Shown: positions 49,698-61,598 of the stretch, one piece after another | Position numbering within the stretch: position 1 is the first letter of the stretch | How the letters are laid out: each line of letters starts with the position of its first letter | Source: Pyxicephalus adspersus | Lineage: Eukaryota; Chordata; Amphibia; Anura; Pyxicephalidae | Length of the DNA: 64,000 nucleotides | Assembly (NCBI RefSeq): GCF_032062135.1 | Contig: NC_092859.1 | Span: 26,907,328-26,971,327, forward strand | Direction: 5' to 3' | The notes under the pieces: model-generated | What the model was told of the DNA's origin: nothing | Databases searched by the model: none | The model's input: the letters and a program-made list of their open reading frames with translations, nothing else | Translations under genes and position numbers: made by a program

Positions 49698-51266
49698 AAT
49701 AAGCAGCACAAGAGGTTTAAAAGCAGCCCTTGGTCACCTCTCCAGCCACAGGATGCATAGAGAGGTCTATGTAAAGTCTATTTAATTTTCGTGACAACCC
49801 TGAGCAGGAAACATCTACCAAGTGTTCAGAAACAAACTGCATTTCAAATTCTGCTTTAATCTTTGAGGATTTTTTGCTCCACAGTACACTCAGCTAAAGA
49901 GGTTGGTGAAGCCTTATTCTAAAGCTCATTTGCTACATCTGCTTAATTGGTAAATACTTTAATGATCATAGTCTAGGCCTAAAATTCACCTTATATGATA
50001 AAACAACCAATTGGCCTAAATTAATCCCTGTTTAATTCAATATTATTACATTCTCAGAGTCTAAAAAAAATAAGAAGAGCTTTACAGCTTAACACATTTC
50101 CTTCAATAGCAAAAAAAAAAATCCCTAAGCAGAAATCTGAACACATACACAAATAACTTTGCTCCCTTTAGCAAGGACGGAGCTGTTTCTAAATTTTACC
50201 AGCAGCACAGAAAACCCCACAGGTGCCATTGAAGTGAAGCGATGGCAGACACGGCTGTCAATTTCATTTTTACACTTCCTATAAACCATGATTGTTATTT
50301 CTGTAGTTTTTAGATTTTCATTCTCCGCAAAGAGCTGTAAAGAAAATGTATCATTTTTGGTTTGTTTTTTATACTTTTACACACACACATGTTCTAACTA
50401 TGAAATATTGGATCAATTAGTTTAAAAGCCCAATCTCTGTTCCTATATTTTTGTAAAGGATACACCAAGCCTGAGTTCACATGGAGCGTCTCTTTCTGTT
50501 GTCCTTTGCCAGCAAAGCAGCCACTATAAATTCAAAGGGCTTTTATTTCTATTAGTAGAAAAAAAGAGAAGAAAACCAGGAGGTTTCTGACCCAGATCAT
50601 GTTTACTATGCTGGATTCTGAAATAGCCACCTCATTTCAGGAGGTCAGAAATCTCCCTTATTCAGGGCTGCAAAACAAAAGTAAACTGAACTGGAATCAT
50701 GTATATAAAAAATATTCAGTGTCTTTACCAATTTCTCACAGTTTTGTTCATAGCACCAACAAAGCAGGGCTTTCAAAAGTGTTTGGAATGCATGTTGTTG
50801 ATCTTTTAGAATATTCCAACTAATAAAACTGATTTGCACTCAATCAAAACTTCATAGGGCTCGCGTCCTTTATTTTTCTTACGGACTATGTCCCATGGAT
50901 ATAGTTTGTTAACATGGTTACCTGGATCCAATATTAAACATTTCAAACATTCATCCACAACAGTTTTTTATTGCTGGCGGTTATGGGAACTCTTCTGATG
51001 GGAACACCTTCTTTGGAGACAACTCTCTAGAAAAGTAGAAATAAACATTTCCAATATATCTCACACATTTAAAGGGGTTCTAGTCGAACAGGAAACTTTG
51101 CCCAGAAGGGACATCAACATCAATAAAAACAATTTTATTAGTAGTAAGCTGAAGGGATAGAACCCTAATCAGGTGTTTTGTTCAGCTACATAGCAAGATG
51201 TTTCATTAATAAAAATGATGGGTACCATTTATTTTTTAAGCATTATTCAATATTTTTGACCAACAG

Positions 51267-51442
51267 GGTGACAACACATCTGCAGTCCAGCATCTTCAGG
51301 ATGAACTTATCACCATTCGCACTCTGTATGAGAAGGAAATTGGAGAACTTCGGGAGAAGCTGGAGCAGAGCTACAGGGATGGGAGCAGAGATGGGCTTGG
51401 TGGTCGGACAACCAATTTGATGGCTGCAGAGTACCAAAGCAG
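51267..51442 (+). CDS. lmntd1: lmntd1 exon, linker L1 and start of coil 1B
   Basis: The acceptor GACCAACAG and donor AGCAG|GTAGG bound 58 codons plus two bases, continuing in phase 0 from the previous exon. The protein reads GDNTSAVQHLQDELITIRTL, then YEKEIGELREKLEQSYRDGS, ending near AAEYQSR. YEKEIGELREKL aligns with the YEAELxDARxxLD start of lamin coil 1B. Glycine-rich residues (DGSRDGLGGRT) interrupt the heptads partway, unlike standard lamins. No separate domain is recognised. The exon belongs to the same transcript as 43526 and 54473 because frame and phase fit. Confidence 0.9.
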
Positions 51443-52609
51443 GTAGGATTTGTTACCTGTATTCCTTGCATATAGCAAACCTGGAGTGTGCCTACAGGGA
51501 GCACCTGGGGTTCATGGCATTAGGGTTCAAGCTTTTTCTTTCATGTATGTGCACATTTTGAGCCATTATTATCAATCCGTGCATTTCAAACAATCAGTCC
51601 TCTCAATATTTCTAATTCTAAAATAAGATCATCAGATCTGACAGTCTCTTTTATCCTTTGAGGACTTTGTTGATGAGATCCGTGTCTTGGGTTCCTAGGA
51701 CTGCACAGCGGTGGTGTCCTTTATGAGGTGATCCTATTGCTTTGCAATATTTATTGGATAATTATTTGCACTTATTGCATAATTATTGGATTAATATTAA
51801 TGGTATAGTATGAAGGATGTAAAAGGTGGACCTAGACCAGACAAAGCTGTGCTGGAGCACCCAAAAGTCCCAGGCTGACAGGAGCAGACTAGTGATCAGG
51901 TTTATGGTACAGGTAGCTTACTGTTGGTGCATCCAATATATATATATATATATATATGTTGTCTACCAAACCTTGTCTTTATAAAAAATATCCATTTGGT
52001 TGAACCGTTCCTTTAACCAGCGCATAGATTACAGACTTTTTTGGGGGATAAATATTTTATTAGGTGAGTTTACTGTGCTAAAAGCTTGCTTCCATCACGC
52101 ATCAACAAACCTGCCTATCCAGAAAGATATGCATAAAGCTGTTGTGTATGATCTGTAAGATAAAATTTGATTACTCAATGAAACTACTACTGCAAAGATT
52201 AGGATAAAGCTAAATGTTTTGTTTTAATTTAAAAGGTACAATCCTAGCAGGTGGACAATCTGATTGCTTTTGACTATTTTCTTTGCTGTGCCAAATAATG
52301 AATTTCAAGCACATAATTGTTTGCAGCTTTTTAATTTATGATTTTAGCTCATATGAGTTTATATCACTTTTGGATGTACCGATTTATTAAAAAAGTAACC
52401 TGTCCTTTATTTGCAAGAGCAGCCTTCACTAAATTAGGAATTCATGTATATTACAGCATTGTTGGGATCATAAAAATATACTTAAAGTGTCAAGAGTGGG
52501 GAAGAGAAGTGATATGTATTCTCAGGCTGGATGCAGATGACATTCTGTCCCAACTACATGGAACAAAGGAAAAAAATTAATAAATATAAAAGTCATATTC
52601 TAAATAGAA

Positions 52610-52787
52610 CAGGGGTTCCCACATTATTTTGGCTTGCGAGCTACTTTTAAAATGACCAAGTCAAAGTGACCTACCAACAATAAAAACTTGGACTTTTTAT
52701 CTCCTGTGCGTGGCAGGGCTCCACGATCTACTTGCCTTTCCTTTGCAATCTACCGGTAGATCGCGATCCACCTGTTGGGCACCCCTG
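52610..52787. mobile_element. hAT-type non-autonomous element with 8-bp TSD
   Basis: The left end CAGGGGTTCCCACATTATTT and right end CCTGTTGGGCACCCCTG are inverted repeats. The flanks AAATAGAA (52602-52609) and ATATAGAG (52788-52795) agree at six of eight positions. The interior carries GAGCTACTTTTAAAATGACC and CTACCGGTAGATCGCGATCC, as in a widespread hAT family. Confidence 0.8.
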
Positions 52788-53094
52788 ATATAGAGCATTA
52801 GGGATACAATGTTCCCTATGATGACAAGGGAAAAGGCATATCCCTGTGACCTCAGTACTTTGTATTGTTGTTGTAATGGAAAAGAGAGAGAGGTGGAAAT
52901 GGGTTCAGTGTATCAGAGTTTTCAGAAGAGAATTTATGGAGTGAATATCCAAGTGTTCAGTTGATGTTTTGAGATTGCTCATCTATAGGCTGATAAATAG
53001 CAACATGTACTGTATAATGGACAGTAAGCTTATCAGTTTTAACATTTTACCAGTTTGATGTCTTTTGTAATGTCATTTGTATCTTCATCTATTA

Positions 53095-53280
53095 CTCAAA
53101 ATCTATCATCAGAACAGATTCATGAACAACAGATGAGGAATAACCGCTATACAAATGAATGGAGGAAAGCACAGCGAGGTGCCACTCATTCTCCTCCCTC
53201 CCCTGTGTGTATAGCATTTTCCCCTTCCCTTCTTCATAGAACAGAGCAGAGCTATGTGTACAGTGCTCCTTCATTCACCC
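53095..53280. mobile_element. MITE family 2, copy G, interrupted by a retroposon
   Basis: Blocks GGAAAGCACAGCGAGGTGCC, CTCCTCCCTCCCCTGTGTGT, GAACAGAGCAGAGCTATGTG and TACAGTGCTCCTTCATTCAC follow the family order, then stop abruptly where the retroposon at 53281 begins. Confidence 0.6.
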
Positions 53281-53452
53281 AATTTTATTATTATTATTAA
53301 TAAAAATAATAATAATAACAATAAACAGTATATAGCGCCAACATATTACGCAGCGCTGTACACTAAATATGGGTTGCAAATGACAGACAGATACAGACAG
53401 TGACACAGGAGGAGAGGACCCTGCCTCGAAGAGCTTACAATCTATTCACCTG
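53281..53452 (-). repeat. retroposon (TATAGCGCCAAC type), inserted in MITE
   Basis: An ATT/AAT-rich head is followed by CAGTATATAGCGCCAACATA, TTACGCAGCGCTGTACACTA, CAGACAGATACAGACAGTGA and CGAAGAGCTTACAATCTATT, the reverse complement of 48438-48592. Confidence 0.8.
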
Positions 53453-54472
53453 TCACTATCTGTCGATAGAAACATTCAGAAAAGACCAATCCTAATCATC
53501 TTTTGTAATGTCAACATTTTTACTTTTAAAAGTATGCAAATAAATGTTATAGCTAAATTGTGCCATAAAGCACTCAGGCAGCTTAAATGTGGTCAGAATT
53601 TATTTTTGATCCATCAGATCTCCTTTACTTTCTTATTTATGCCTGCAAAATTAAACAAATTGATAGTGAGAACTGTTAATTGCTATAATGATTGCCAGTT
53701 AGGCATGAACAGGCATAATTTGTGAAATTAATATGTGCAGCTACAGCAAAATGTGAACACCCACAGTAGGCCAGTAAAAATTATTCAATAAGAAACCAGC
53801 TGTATAAGGCTATGTAAGGTCATTATTTTCTCTTTGAGGGTTAAGTACTTCAGTACTTTAGAAATTAAAATCAGCAAGAGATGGGAGAAGGAGATATTGG
53901 AGTTGTATACAGGCAGATACAAGGATAGTTGTAAATGTACATGATCTGAAGCTTGATATTACTTTTCCTTTTTTCTTTTTGTAATTTTTAAGTTGCTGAA
54001 TGATGAAAGAATAATGTAGATTGGATAAGAAAAAAAGGAGAAAAGTTTTTTGGGTCAGGCAAAAAATGTTTGAAAAAGGCTACACCAAGCACTGATGAGC
54101 TTAAATTAAAGTGGACCTTCCACTAAAATACATATTCTGGGCCCCCTTTATATCCCAAATAAATTGCACTTCTTAGCATTGATGTCTATCCCTATTTTTT
54201 TTTTGCTGGGCAAACTACTTTGGCCATTTGGATTGGCTGTGATAGTAATAATAAAAATCCTGCACATTTGCCCATTTTAATTCTGCTTTAAGTTTGTGGT
54301 TCTCCTACCACCATCATCACCACCCACTTGATCTACATTGGTGTCCTTTTTTTTGTCACAAAGGTAAATACAATGTATCTCCCCTATCAGAGACAGTTTT
54401 AAGACCATTGCTCTTCATTATTGCCAGTAAAATGAGTTTCAATTGACTCCTAATTTGCCGTTTCCCTTGCAG

Positions 54473-54661
54473 ACTTTTGGAGATGAGCAGAGATATTCTA
54501 AAGAAAGATGAAGATATTCGAGCTTTACAGATGGTTGTGGCTCAGCAAGAGTCTGACATCCAGTCGCTTAAAGGTGCTGCAATAGCTCCGTCCATACAGC
54601 TGGACCTGGCCAAGCAAGAGCTGCGGGAGCTGCAAGAAAATATCATCATGGCCCAGACAAA
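54473..54661 (+). CDS. lmntd1: lmntd1 exon, coil 1B
   Basis: The acceptor CCCTTGCAG and donor AA|GTAAGA bound 189 bases. The first base completes an arginine codon and two bases spill into the next exon (phase 2). Residues LLEMSRDILKKDEDIRALQM, then VVAQQESDIQSLKG, then QLDLAKQELRELQENIIMAQ form near-continuous heptads. The lamin-like length of coil 1B (longer than in cytoplasmic intermediate filaments) is consistent with this exon being present. A small alanine/isoleucine break (GAAIAPS) sits in the middle. Confidence 0.93.
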
Positions 54662-55674
54662 GTAAGATGCCCATTACCTATCCGGCTCAGATTACTGCAA
54701 CAGGGCAAGCAATGTACTACAGACTGAGATATTGCAGAATGTAATGTAAAGATACTGTACAGTATATATCACACAAGAGGATTTAGGCAGATGTAAACTC
54801 ACACACTAAGATCTAAATTAAACTTTAATATGTTGGTGTAATTTCAAAAGTCACATTTAGTCTGAAACTCTCAATATAATACTTGGTGATCCTATCATGA
54901 CATGATCCACCCAGGAAATGCCATGTAGCCATTACTGGAGTGTAAAAGCTGGAAGCAATGTTTTTAATTTAGGAAAATGGCAATTGTTTCGTCCTAAACA
55001 ATGCTTTAGCAAACTAAATGCCATTTATAGTGTTTACGTTGCCTTTAAAAGTCTTTGGGCAGTTATTGTGATTTGCAGGGGAAGAACAGATTAGGTGCAC
55101 TGTAAGCAGCTCTCTTATCTGTGTGTGGGCTGGGACAAGAAGGTGACTGTAGATAACCCCATTACCACTACAAGAGGCATTGTCTCAGATAAAGAAGACA
55201 ATCTGTGCACTGTCACATTAACCTGTCTCCTTCACAAGTGACCCAGTTTTGGCCTCACAATTCACCAAATAAAAAAATCCCAGTACCATGAATCTACTTC
55301 CTCACCCCATCTCCTGTTTCATAAGGAACATACTGCAAGGATATACAGTAAGAATTAAATATATTGCAATGCAAATAATAAAAGCAAAATGGAAATACTG
55401 CTCCATAAACTGTATTACTTGTCAAATGAATTGTAGATCACTCCATCTAGTTTTGTGGGTCACATCACTTGCCAAATGCTACCAAGAGGAAGGCCCCGTT
55501 AATGGAGTATGCACTTAATTTTCCTCTTTATATGCACATTGCCAAAATAAAATTCATCACTGTTTCCTTCCCCCTAATGAAGAGTTGAACCACCTGGCGT
55601 AATTTTATATATCTTTATCGGTGAGATCTGTGTACTGACTTCATGAGACTGAACACTTACTGTGCCAAAATAAG

Positions 55675-56170
55675 GAGGGGTTCTACCATGCCAGTGCTGT
55701 GTACCCATGTCTGCACACCTGTTGTGCCTATTATGTAGTGGGTGATCCTACAATTCTGGTGCTGAATATCCAGGTCTGCACATCCGCTGTGCCCATTATG
55801 GGGGTCCTACAATTCTGGTGGTGAATATCCAGGTCTGCACATCTGCTGTGCCCATTATTGGGGTCCTACCATACTGATGCTAAGTTTCCAGGTCTACACA
55901 TCTGCTGTGCCCAATATGGGGGTCCTACCATACTGATGCTGAGTTTCCAGGTCTGCAGAACTGCTGTACCCATTATGGGGGTCCTACCATATACGATACT
56001 GGTGCTGAGTATCCAGGTCTGCACACTTTCTGTATCCATTTTGGGGGTCCTACCATTGGTAAGTGCTGAGTGTCCAGGTCTGCACACCTGCTGTAACCAT
56101 TATGGGGATCCTACCATTGGTAAGTGCTGAGTATTCAGGGCTGTACACTTGCAGTGCCCATTATAGGAGA
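55675..56170 (+). repeat. dispersed minisatellite M, locus 3 (about eight units)
   Basis: Units of roughly 60 bases recur: GGGGGTCCTACCATACTGAT, then GCTGAGTTTCCAGGTCTGCA, then CTGCTGTGCCCATTATGGG. Eight starts of CAGGTCT or CATGTCTG with TGTGCC or TGTACC follow each other. An open frame across it (55858-56130) is a by-product of the repeat. Confidence 0.92.
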
Positions 56171-57244
56171 CTTCCTCTACTCCTGCTTGAGTGTTTTATG
56201 CATTTTTAATAGTGGAGAATGTAACGTAAGTAGGAGCACAAATGTAGGTGAGAAAACCCCAAACTTCTAAGTAGACAGGAACAGAGCCCAGATTGAGATG
56301 GGTAGATCTCTTTGTTGGAATATCCATGACCTACTGTACAGGGGGCTGTCCCAGCCCACAGGGTTCACCCTTTAACTACACTTTTCTTTAACTGTCACCT
56401 GGATTATAAAATACATTTCAGGATAAAGATATTGTCAAGTGAATTTGCTGCTCTGAAAGCATTCATTCACTCCTGAACCCACATGAAACTTATCATGATT
56501 GCTCATTAAGATTTGCATGATTAAAGCTTTTACTGACCATCTATATAACATTTAGAGAAAGGAATTGTACCTATATAAAAGTGAAAATCTGCCTTGTATG
56601 GAATCCAATTGAATTTGAATACACAGATCTTTTCTTTGCTGTGCCAAACAATAAGTTTCTAGCACATTATTGTTTGCTACAAATTGAATCAGTAATTGAA
56701 TATTTATTGTTTTATAATGACTGCTACTGGCAGAAAGTGAGAGTCCAGAGTTTTACTTCTAGGAAGTTTCTCATAATAAAGAGGCCTTTTCATAAAGACG
56801 CACAGCATTTCAGGAATTTGCAAATGTTTAGCTGTGTTCTAAAACCATGCAGTTCAATGTTATTCTTGAAGCCCACATGTGTGGAAATTCACACACACAG
56901 ATAATACTCACAATTGTTTGACAACAAAGACCTATATTCCCCAAAAGCAGTAATGCAAGAATAGTGCACACAAACATCTGCAAAGTAAACTCTTATTGAA
57001 ACTTTGTCAAATCCTGTGTGAAAGGTATAATATGACAAGGGGTGAAAATATGTTCTCAGGTACTCACAGACCAAAGAAGTTAATTCATGACTACCGGTGA
57101 TCTGCTGATCAGACAACTTTAATACTTTAATTAGCTGTCTGGATGGTTAATGTTACCCCTGATGACCCACTGCTGGGTCACGCTGCCACCCCATTCTGCT
57201 CCCCACCCCTCCACTATCCTTTCACCTAATTTTGAAAGGATAGT

Positions 57245-57475
57245 GGTTCCTAGAGGTTCCTTGAGCAATTTGTGGCTCTCAGGTCAAAATAGATCCCCAA
57301 TGCTGTTTCTGGGTATCTGTATGGATAGCATTCTTCCCAATGGCCAGCAATGTTACAAACATTTCTCCCACTGACCAATACACTAATGTACTGTGAGCTG
57401 TGGATAAAGTATCTATAGAAGGGGTTCCCTGAAGACCTTAAAGTTATTTTAGGGGTTCCCCCATGTAAACAGGTG
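57245..57475. mobile_element. hAT-type relic, GGTTCCTTGAGC block
   Basis: GTGGTTCCTAGAGGTTCCTT, GAGCAATTTGTGGCTCTC and AGAAGGGGTTCCCTGAAGAC then GGGGTTCCCCCATGTAAAC repeat the plan of the element at 45251-45474. The outer ends are degraded. Confidence 0.6.
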
Positions 57476-58185
57476 CTTTATAACATTTCAATAGGGTTTA
57501 AATAAGGGCTTTGACAAGTCAAAAGTCAAAGAGACCTGTGAGAATATGTCACAAGCAAAAAAAAAAATGATCATGAAGACTTTCTGTAAATCAAAGTCTG
57601 GAAAAATAGTTTTAAACCCACCTACCAACATGTCAAGCCTTTAAAAGAGTATTATCCGAAATGTTTGGATAGTTCGGAGGGATCTGAATGAACAACAAGT
57701 AAAAATGCTTTTTTTTCATCTTAAACTGTGCCATTATTGTTCTGTACCTTGATTTATGAGATAAAATACATGTTTTTAGCATTTTCTTGTTCACTTTTGG
57801 CAAGGTTTATATGACAATTCATGCAATTCACTAAAACAAGGAGACTATATTTTATTGAATTTTATTGAAAGTTCCCATTTTCATCTAATCTGAAATGTCT
57901 AATTTCATTTTTTTGTATTTTAGGTGTTGGTAAATGTAGGGGTGTATTTTAATTTTCCACATGACAAATCTGTGTATTTGTTAATTTAGATTATGAGAAT
58001 GAATACAAAGTTCCAATATATCATCGTTATCTGATAAACTTTGCTAAAAACTCAACAATTTCCAGGTGTACTTACTTTTTCATGACAATAAATATATTAT
58101 CATCTATGTTAGATTGGTTTGAATAGATGCTTTATTATCGGTATTTCAAAGTAACTTAAATAGTAAATGGTAATTATCATTACAG

Positions 58186-58279
58186 ATATGAAGAAGAATT
58201 TTCTCAGCGTTTAACCCTTCAGGACCAGGTACAGAAGCTGACACATCACATGGAAGATATAAAACAGATACACATGAAG
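58186..58279 (+). CDS. lmntd1: lmntd1 exon, end of coil 1B
   Basis: The acceptor CATTACAG and donor AAG|GTGAGG bound 94 bases. The first base completes a lysine, then 31 codons read YEEEFSQRLTLQDQVQKLTH and HMEDIKQIHMK, ending in phase 0. This aligns with the lamin stretch DEMLRRVDxENRLQTMKEELDFQ. The frame continues exactly from the exon at 54473. Confidence 0.92.
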
Positions 58280-58343
58280 GTGAGGAGTCATATGACACCT
58301 TAAGTTCAATTTTTTTAATCCGTTTTACTAATGCAAGGCATAA

Positions 58344-58512
58344 GACCTGATTTATTAAATATCTTCATAACTGGAGAATATAGACTATAATGGGTGAACC
58401 TGGCTGATCCAGCAAATTTGTAATGGATTTTTTAAAAGTAATTTGCTAATAATTGACAAATGTTTTCAGTCCTAGACTAAATCCATTCCAGGTTTGCTGG
58501 TATGCCAGAATC
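58344..58512. mobile_element. palindromic element P, copy 3, right end truncated
   Basis: GACCTGATTTATTAAATATC, GGCTGATCCAGCAAATTTGT and GATTTTTTAAAAGTAATTTG form the left arm and centre. TCCATTCCAGGTTTGCTGGT begins the right arm, which then decays. Confidence 0.75.
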
Positions 58513-59105
58513 TAGGGAACTACTAGGCTATGTGTTTTTTTCTCAAAGTTGTTTTTTGATCAATATTACAATCCAAATGGATGCTTGTGACCGACTATAT
58601 ATATGTTCAATTTACCATTTACTAGTGCAAAAAAATATCTAAATTAACATCAATTGCACCATGATATCTAATTGAAATATAGATATAAAATGTATATATC
58701 TCCCTTAGCCTTTCCTATCCCAGCATTGGGATGTATTAGATCCTGAGAGTAATGTGTAGAGACTTCACCCCATAATCTCATCCCACATCAGCAACAACCA
58801 AATTACATGTTTCCAGCACATTTTGAATGTATCATATCACTTTGGTTTGCTAATAATCATACACAGGACTCATTTTGTGCAAATAACATTTTCCATTGCA
58901 ATTTTTAGGCCAAGCTTTTCAGCACCTTTGCATATAAATAGTATTAGATCACAATGGAGCCCACATTAACCTTTGTGTAATGAAACTGCTTTCTCCATAA
59001 TGAGTGCATTTTTCTTCAGTTACAGTATTTCTTGTAGTCACGTTTCTAATCTCTTATTTGCCTTACTGTGCATGGGCAAAAGGTAGGTTTATGTTAAATG
59101 TGAAC

Positions 59106-59975
59106 TACAGTATATGACCAAAAGTAAGTGGACACCTGATCATCACTACCATGGTCACTAAAGAGCAACTAAATCCATGCAGCTCACCTGTCTGTGTGCT
59201 GTGCCAGGCTCCATCATCTTAATTCTTCTACTCCCGGATAACCTTTAACCACTCAGCGATCAGGCAGGTATGACACATTATTGTAGATTAGACATTGCCT
59301 GTCCCTTTGTGCAATAATGACCTGCCTAATCATAACTAACTAACTTAAAATTGGAATTTTAGTTTGAATTTAATATGGAGCACCCCCCCAATCACTTGGC
59401 TTTAACAACCTTCTCGCTTTTGGAATGTACCTGTGGGAATCTGTGCCTTTTGTCAGGTTGAGTACTGATGTTGATTGAGAAGACCTGGACTGAAGTCAGC
59501 AATTTACCAGGGCTGAGTTCCTCTAAACTCAACCCATCAAATCATGTCTTTATGAAGCTGGCTTTGTACACATTGGCTTAACCATGCAAATACAAAACAG
59601 TTTTCTGGAACCTGTTGGGCCTGATTTATTAAAGCTCTTCAAGACTGAAGAACATATGCTATCATACGAGAACCTGGTTAAATCAACAACCTTGGAATTG
59701 ATTTCTTAAAATCATTTTGTATTATCTGGGCCCTATCCATTCCAGGTTTGCTAAATCTCCCATGATAGGCTAGCTTTTTCAGTCATGGAGAGCTTTAATA
59801 AATGAGGCCCAATGTTTTAAGAGTACAATTATGTAAAATGCCTGCTGTATGTATCATTATTACCAGTTCTCTTCAACAGAAACACCTAAACCCAGGTATT
59901 TGAATGGCTGTACATATACATACAATATATGAAATGTGATGGTCAGGTGTCTGCAAACTTTTGGCCATAAAGTGG
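59106..59975. mobile_element. Tc1/mariner non-autonomous element with nested palindromic element
   Basis: The left end TACAGTATATGACCAAAAGT and right end CAAACTTTTGGCCATAAAGTG are inverted copies, extended by GTGGACACCTGAT and GGTCAGGTGTCTG. A TA duplication fits the left side only. The interior carries antisense transposase-like words (TCATGTCTTTATGAAGCTGG, TTTGTACACATTGGCTTAAC). Element P sits inside at 59627-59811, so it inserted later. Confidence 0.75.
59627..59811. mobile_element. palindromic element P, copy 4, nested in Tc1 element
   Basis: The left arm GGGCCTGATTTATTAAAGCT and right arm AGCTTTAATAAATGAGGCCC are inverted repeats around a centre near 59715. Confidence 0.85.
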
Positions 59976-61598
59976 ATATCAAGATAATGTTTTTTCTAAG
60001 GCCCAAAACACTTCTTTATTTTTACCTCTTGTATTCATTTATATGACTTGTATATCATATTGCACATTGAGGATCCCAAACAGTCCCCAGTGCTGCACAG
60101 CCACCACCTGACACGGATAGAGACGTCGTATTAATTCCCATTGGGCTGACATTTACTGATGCATTCATTTGAAAGCTTTTAAGAGTTTAATCTCCCAGCG
60201 GAGGGATGAGTTCAGAGATAATTAAAACCTTCAATATGGAATGACTATCTTGGAATGCTGTTTGATTCCCAACGCCTTTATAAAGATCAGTCTGAAAAGA
60301 ACCTGTGCATTTCCTAACATACTAAAGCATATTCAAACCCAGAAACAAAAATGTCATATAATTTAGCTTACTCGTTCATAGATATAATGGCTGTTTTATC
60401 TTCCCCTGTGAATCAACATTTCCTGTCGTAGGGTGAAAACACTTACCATACTGTAGATATAAATAACAACTTTGTCAACCTAGGACAGAAAGTGTTTTCT
60501 CACTTTATCTCCATAACATATAAATAATAGACGTTCATTGTTAAGGGATTACATATTCCTTAAGAGGTCAAACTATCCTCCAATATTATCTTATTCAATT
60601 AAAATATTAATTAGTAATAGTAATAATTAAGCCCTAGGAGCAGCAATTATAACTAATCTTCATCCCTCCAAGAAAAATCATTCTCTCTGTGGCTTCTTTG
60701 CCTGACAAGAAAAAAGGTCACATATATGGTGATTGTAGGACAATGTCCCCTATTAAATAAGAATATGATATTGCTGCAGTCATTATCACTGTGTGCCTCT
60801 GTTTTATTGTACAACAGGAACTATTCTGTAATTCTGTGCTCTATCCTTAAAAACCTTATGCCTTCTTCTCCCTCTCTTTCCTAGATCTTACATTTCTGCA
60901 CACTGCAAGCATTATTCCTGGACATGGTCCTGGTGGAAAAGTTATGTTTGTAGCCAGGAATAGGTAGCTTGGCTTTCAAGAAGCAATGAAAGAAGCGTAA
61001 ATAAGGGCTGATACAATATAAGGGTACTTAAGAGAATGAGACCAAGTGACCCTCTGGATGGGGGTAGCTCTAATAACATCCTTTGTGTAAAACAAACCCA
61101 GCCTGATGATCACTTTAATAATATTAACATTGCAATGAGTGTAAATGTTACCAGCCGGACCAGTGAAATACCATCAAGCTTAGATAAGTAGGATTTATTT
61201 TATGTGACAGGTTTCCTTTAACATTTAACTTGAGGCAAGCAGCTAATACACAGAGAAATATATTAAAAGGGAGTGTTGTTACCTCTCAATAGATTTGTAT
61301 TTCACAACCAGTCCTGTGATTTACTCTGCAATACAATAGTCAGGCAGAGCCAGAGACTTGTGTATATCCTACTGCTGATTATTATTTCCTAGAGGTCTTG
61401 TTCTTCCCCAAAATGTTTTTGGGGCTTCTCCCTCTTTCGGTGCTACACAGGGATCATAGGAGGCTCATAACTAATTCAAATATGAATACTGCTTGCAAAA
61501 ATTGCTTTTAATATATTAATAAAAAGAGAGCAGCATTTATGTGTACTTTTTTTGACCGCCATATGCATTTCATGTTCCATTGGTTTGACCACTTGCAG

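Larger units (their letters stand above)
43675..51266 (+). other. lmntd1: lmntd1 intron (phase 0, 7.6 kb) with repeats
   Basis: It contains repeat relics listed separately (45251 hAT, 45729 MITE, 46945 and 47110 fragments, 48438 retroposon). A G-rich stretch near 45566-45584 could form a quadruplex. Otherwise I see no exon. Confidence 0.7.
51443..54472 (+). other. lmntd1: lmntd1 intron (phase 2, 3.0 kb) with repeats
   Basis: It holds a TA run near 51938-51957, a hAT element (52610), a family 2 MITE interrupted by a retroposon (53095-53452) and a TTAAAGTGGACC motif at 54106-54117. Confidence 0.75.
54662..58185 (+). other. lmntd1: lmntd1 intron (phase 2, 3.5 kb) with minisatellite
   Basis: The main feature is the minisatellite at 55675-56170. 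A hAT fragment sits at 57245-57475. No other exon was recognised. Confidence 0.75.
58280..61598 (+). other. lmntd1: lmntd1 intron (phase 0, 3.3 kb) with nested transposons
   Basis: It holds palindromic element P at 58344 and a Tc1-type element (59106-59975) with another copy of P nested in it. 60060-60260 is repeat-free by eye. Confidence 0.75.

Noticed and set aside
55858..56130. 90-codon open frame with repeating GLHTCC-like residues
   Set aside because: It is the translation of the minisatellite array, with no splice sites or family resemblance.
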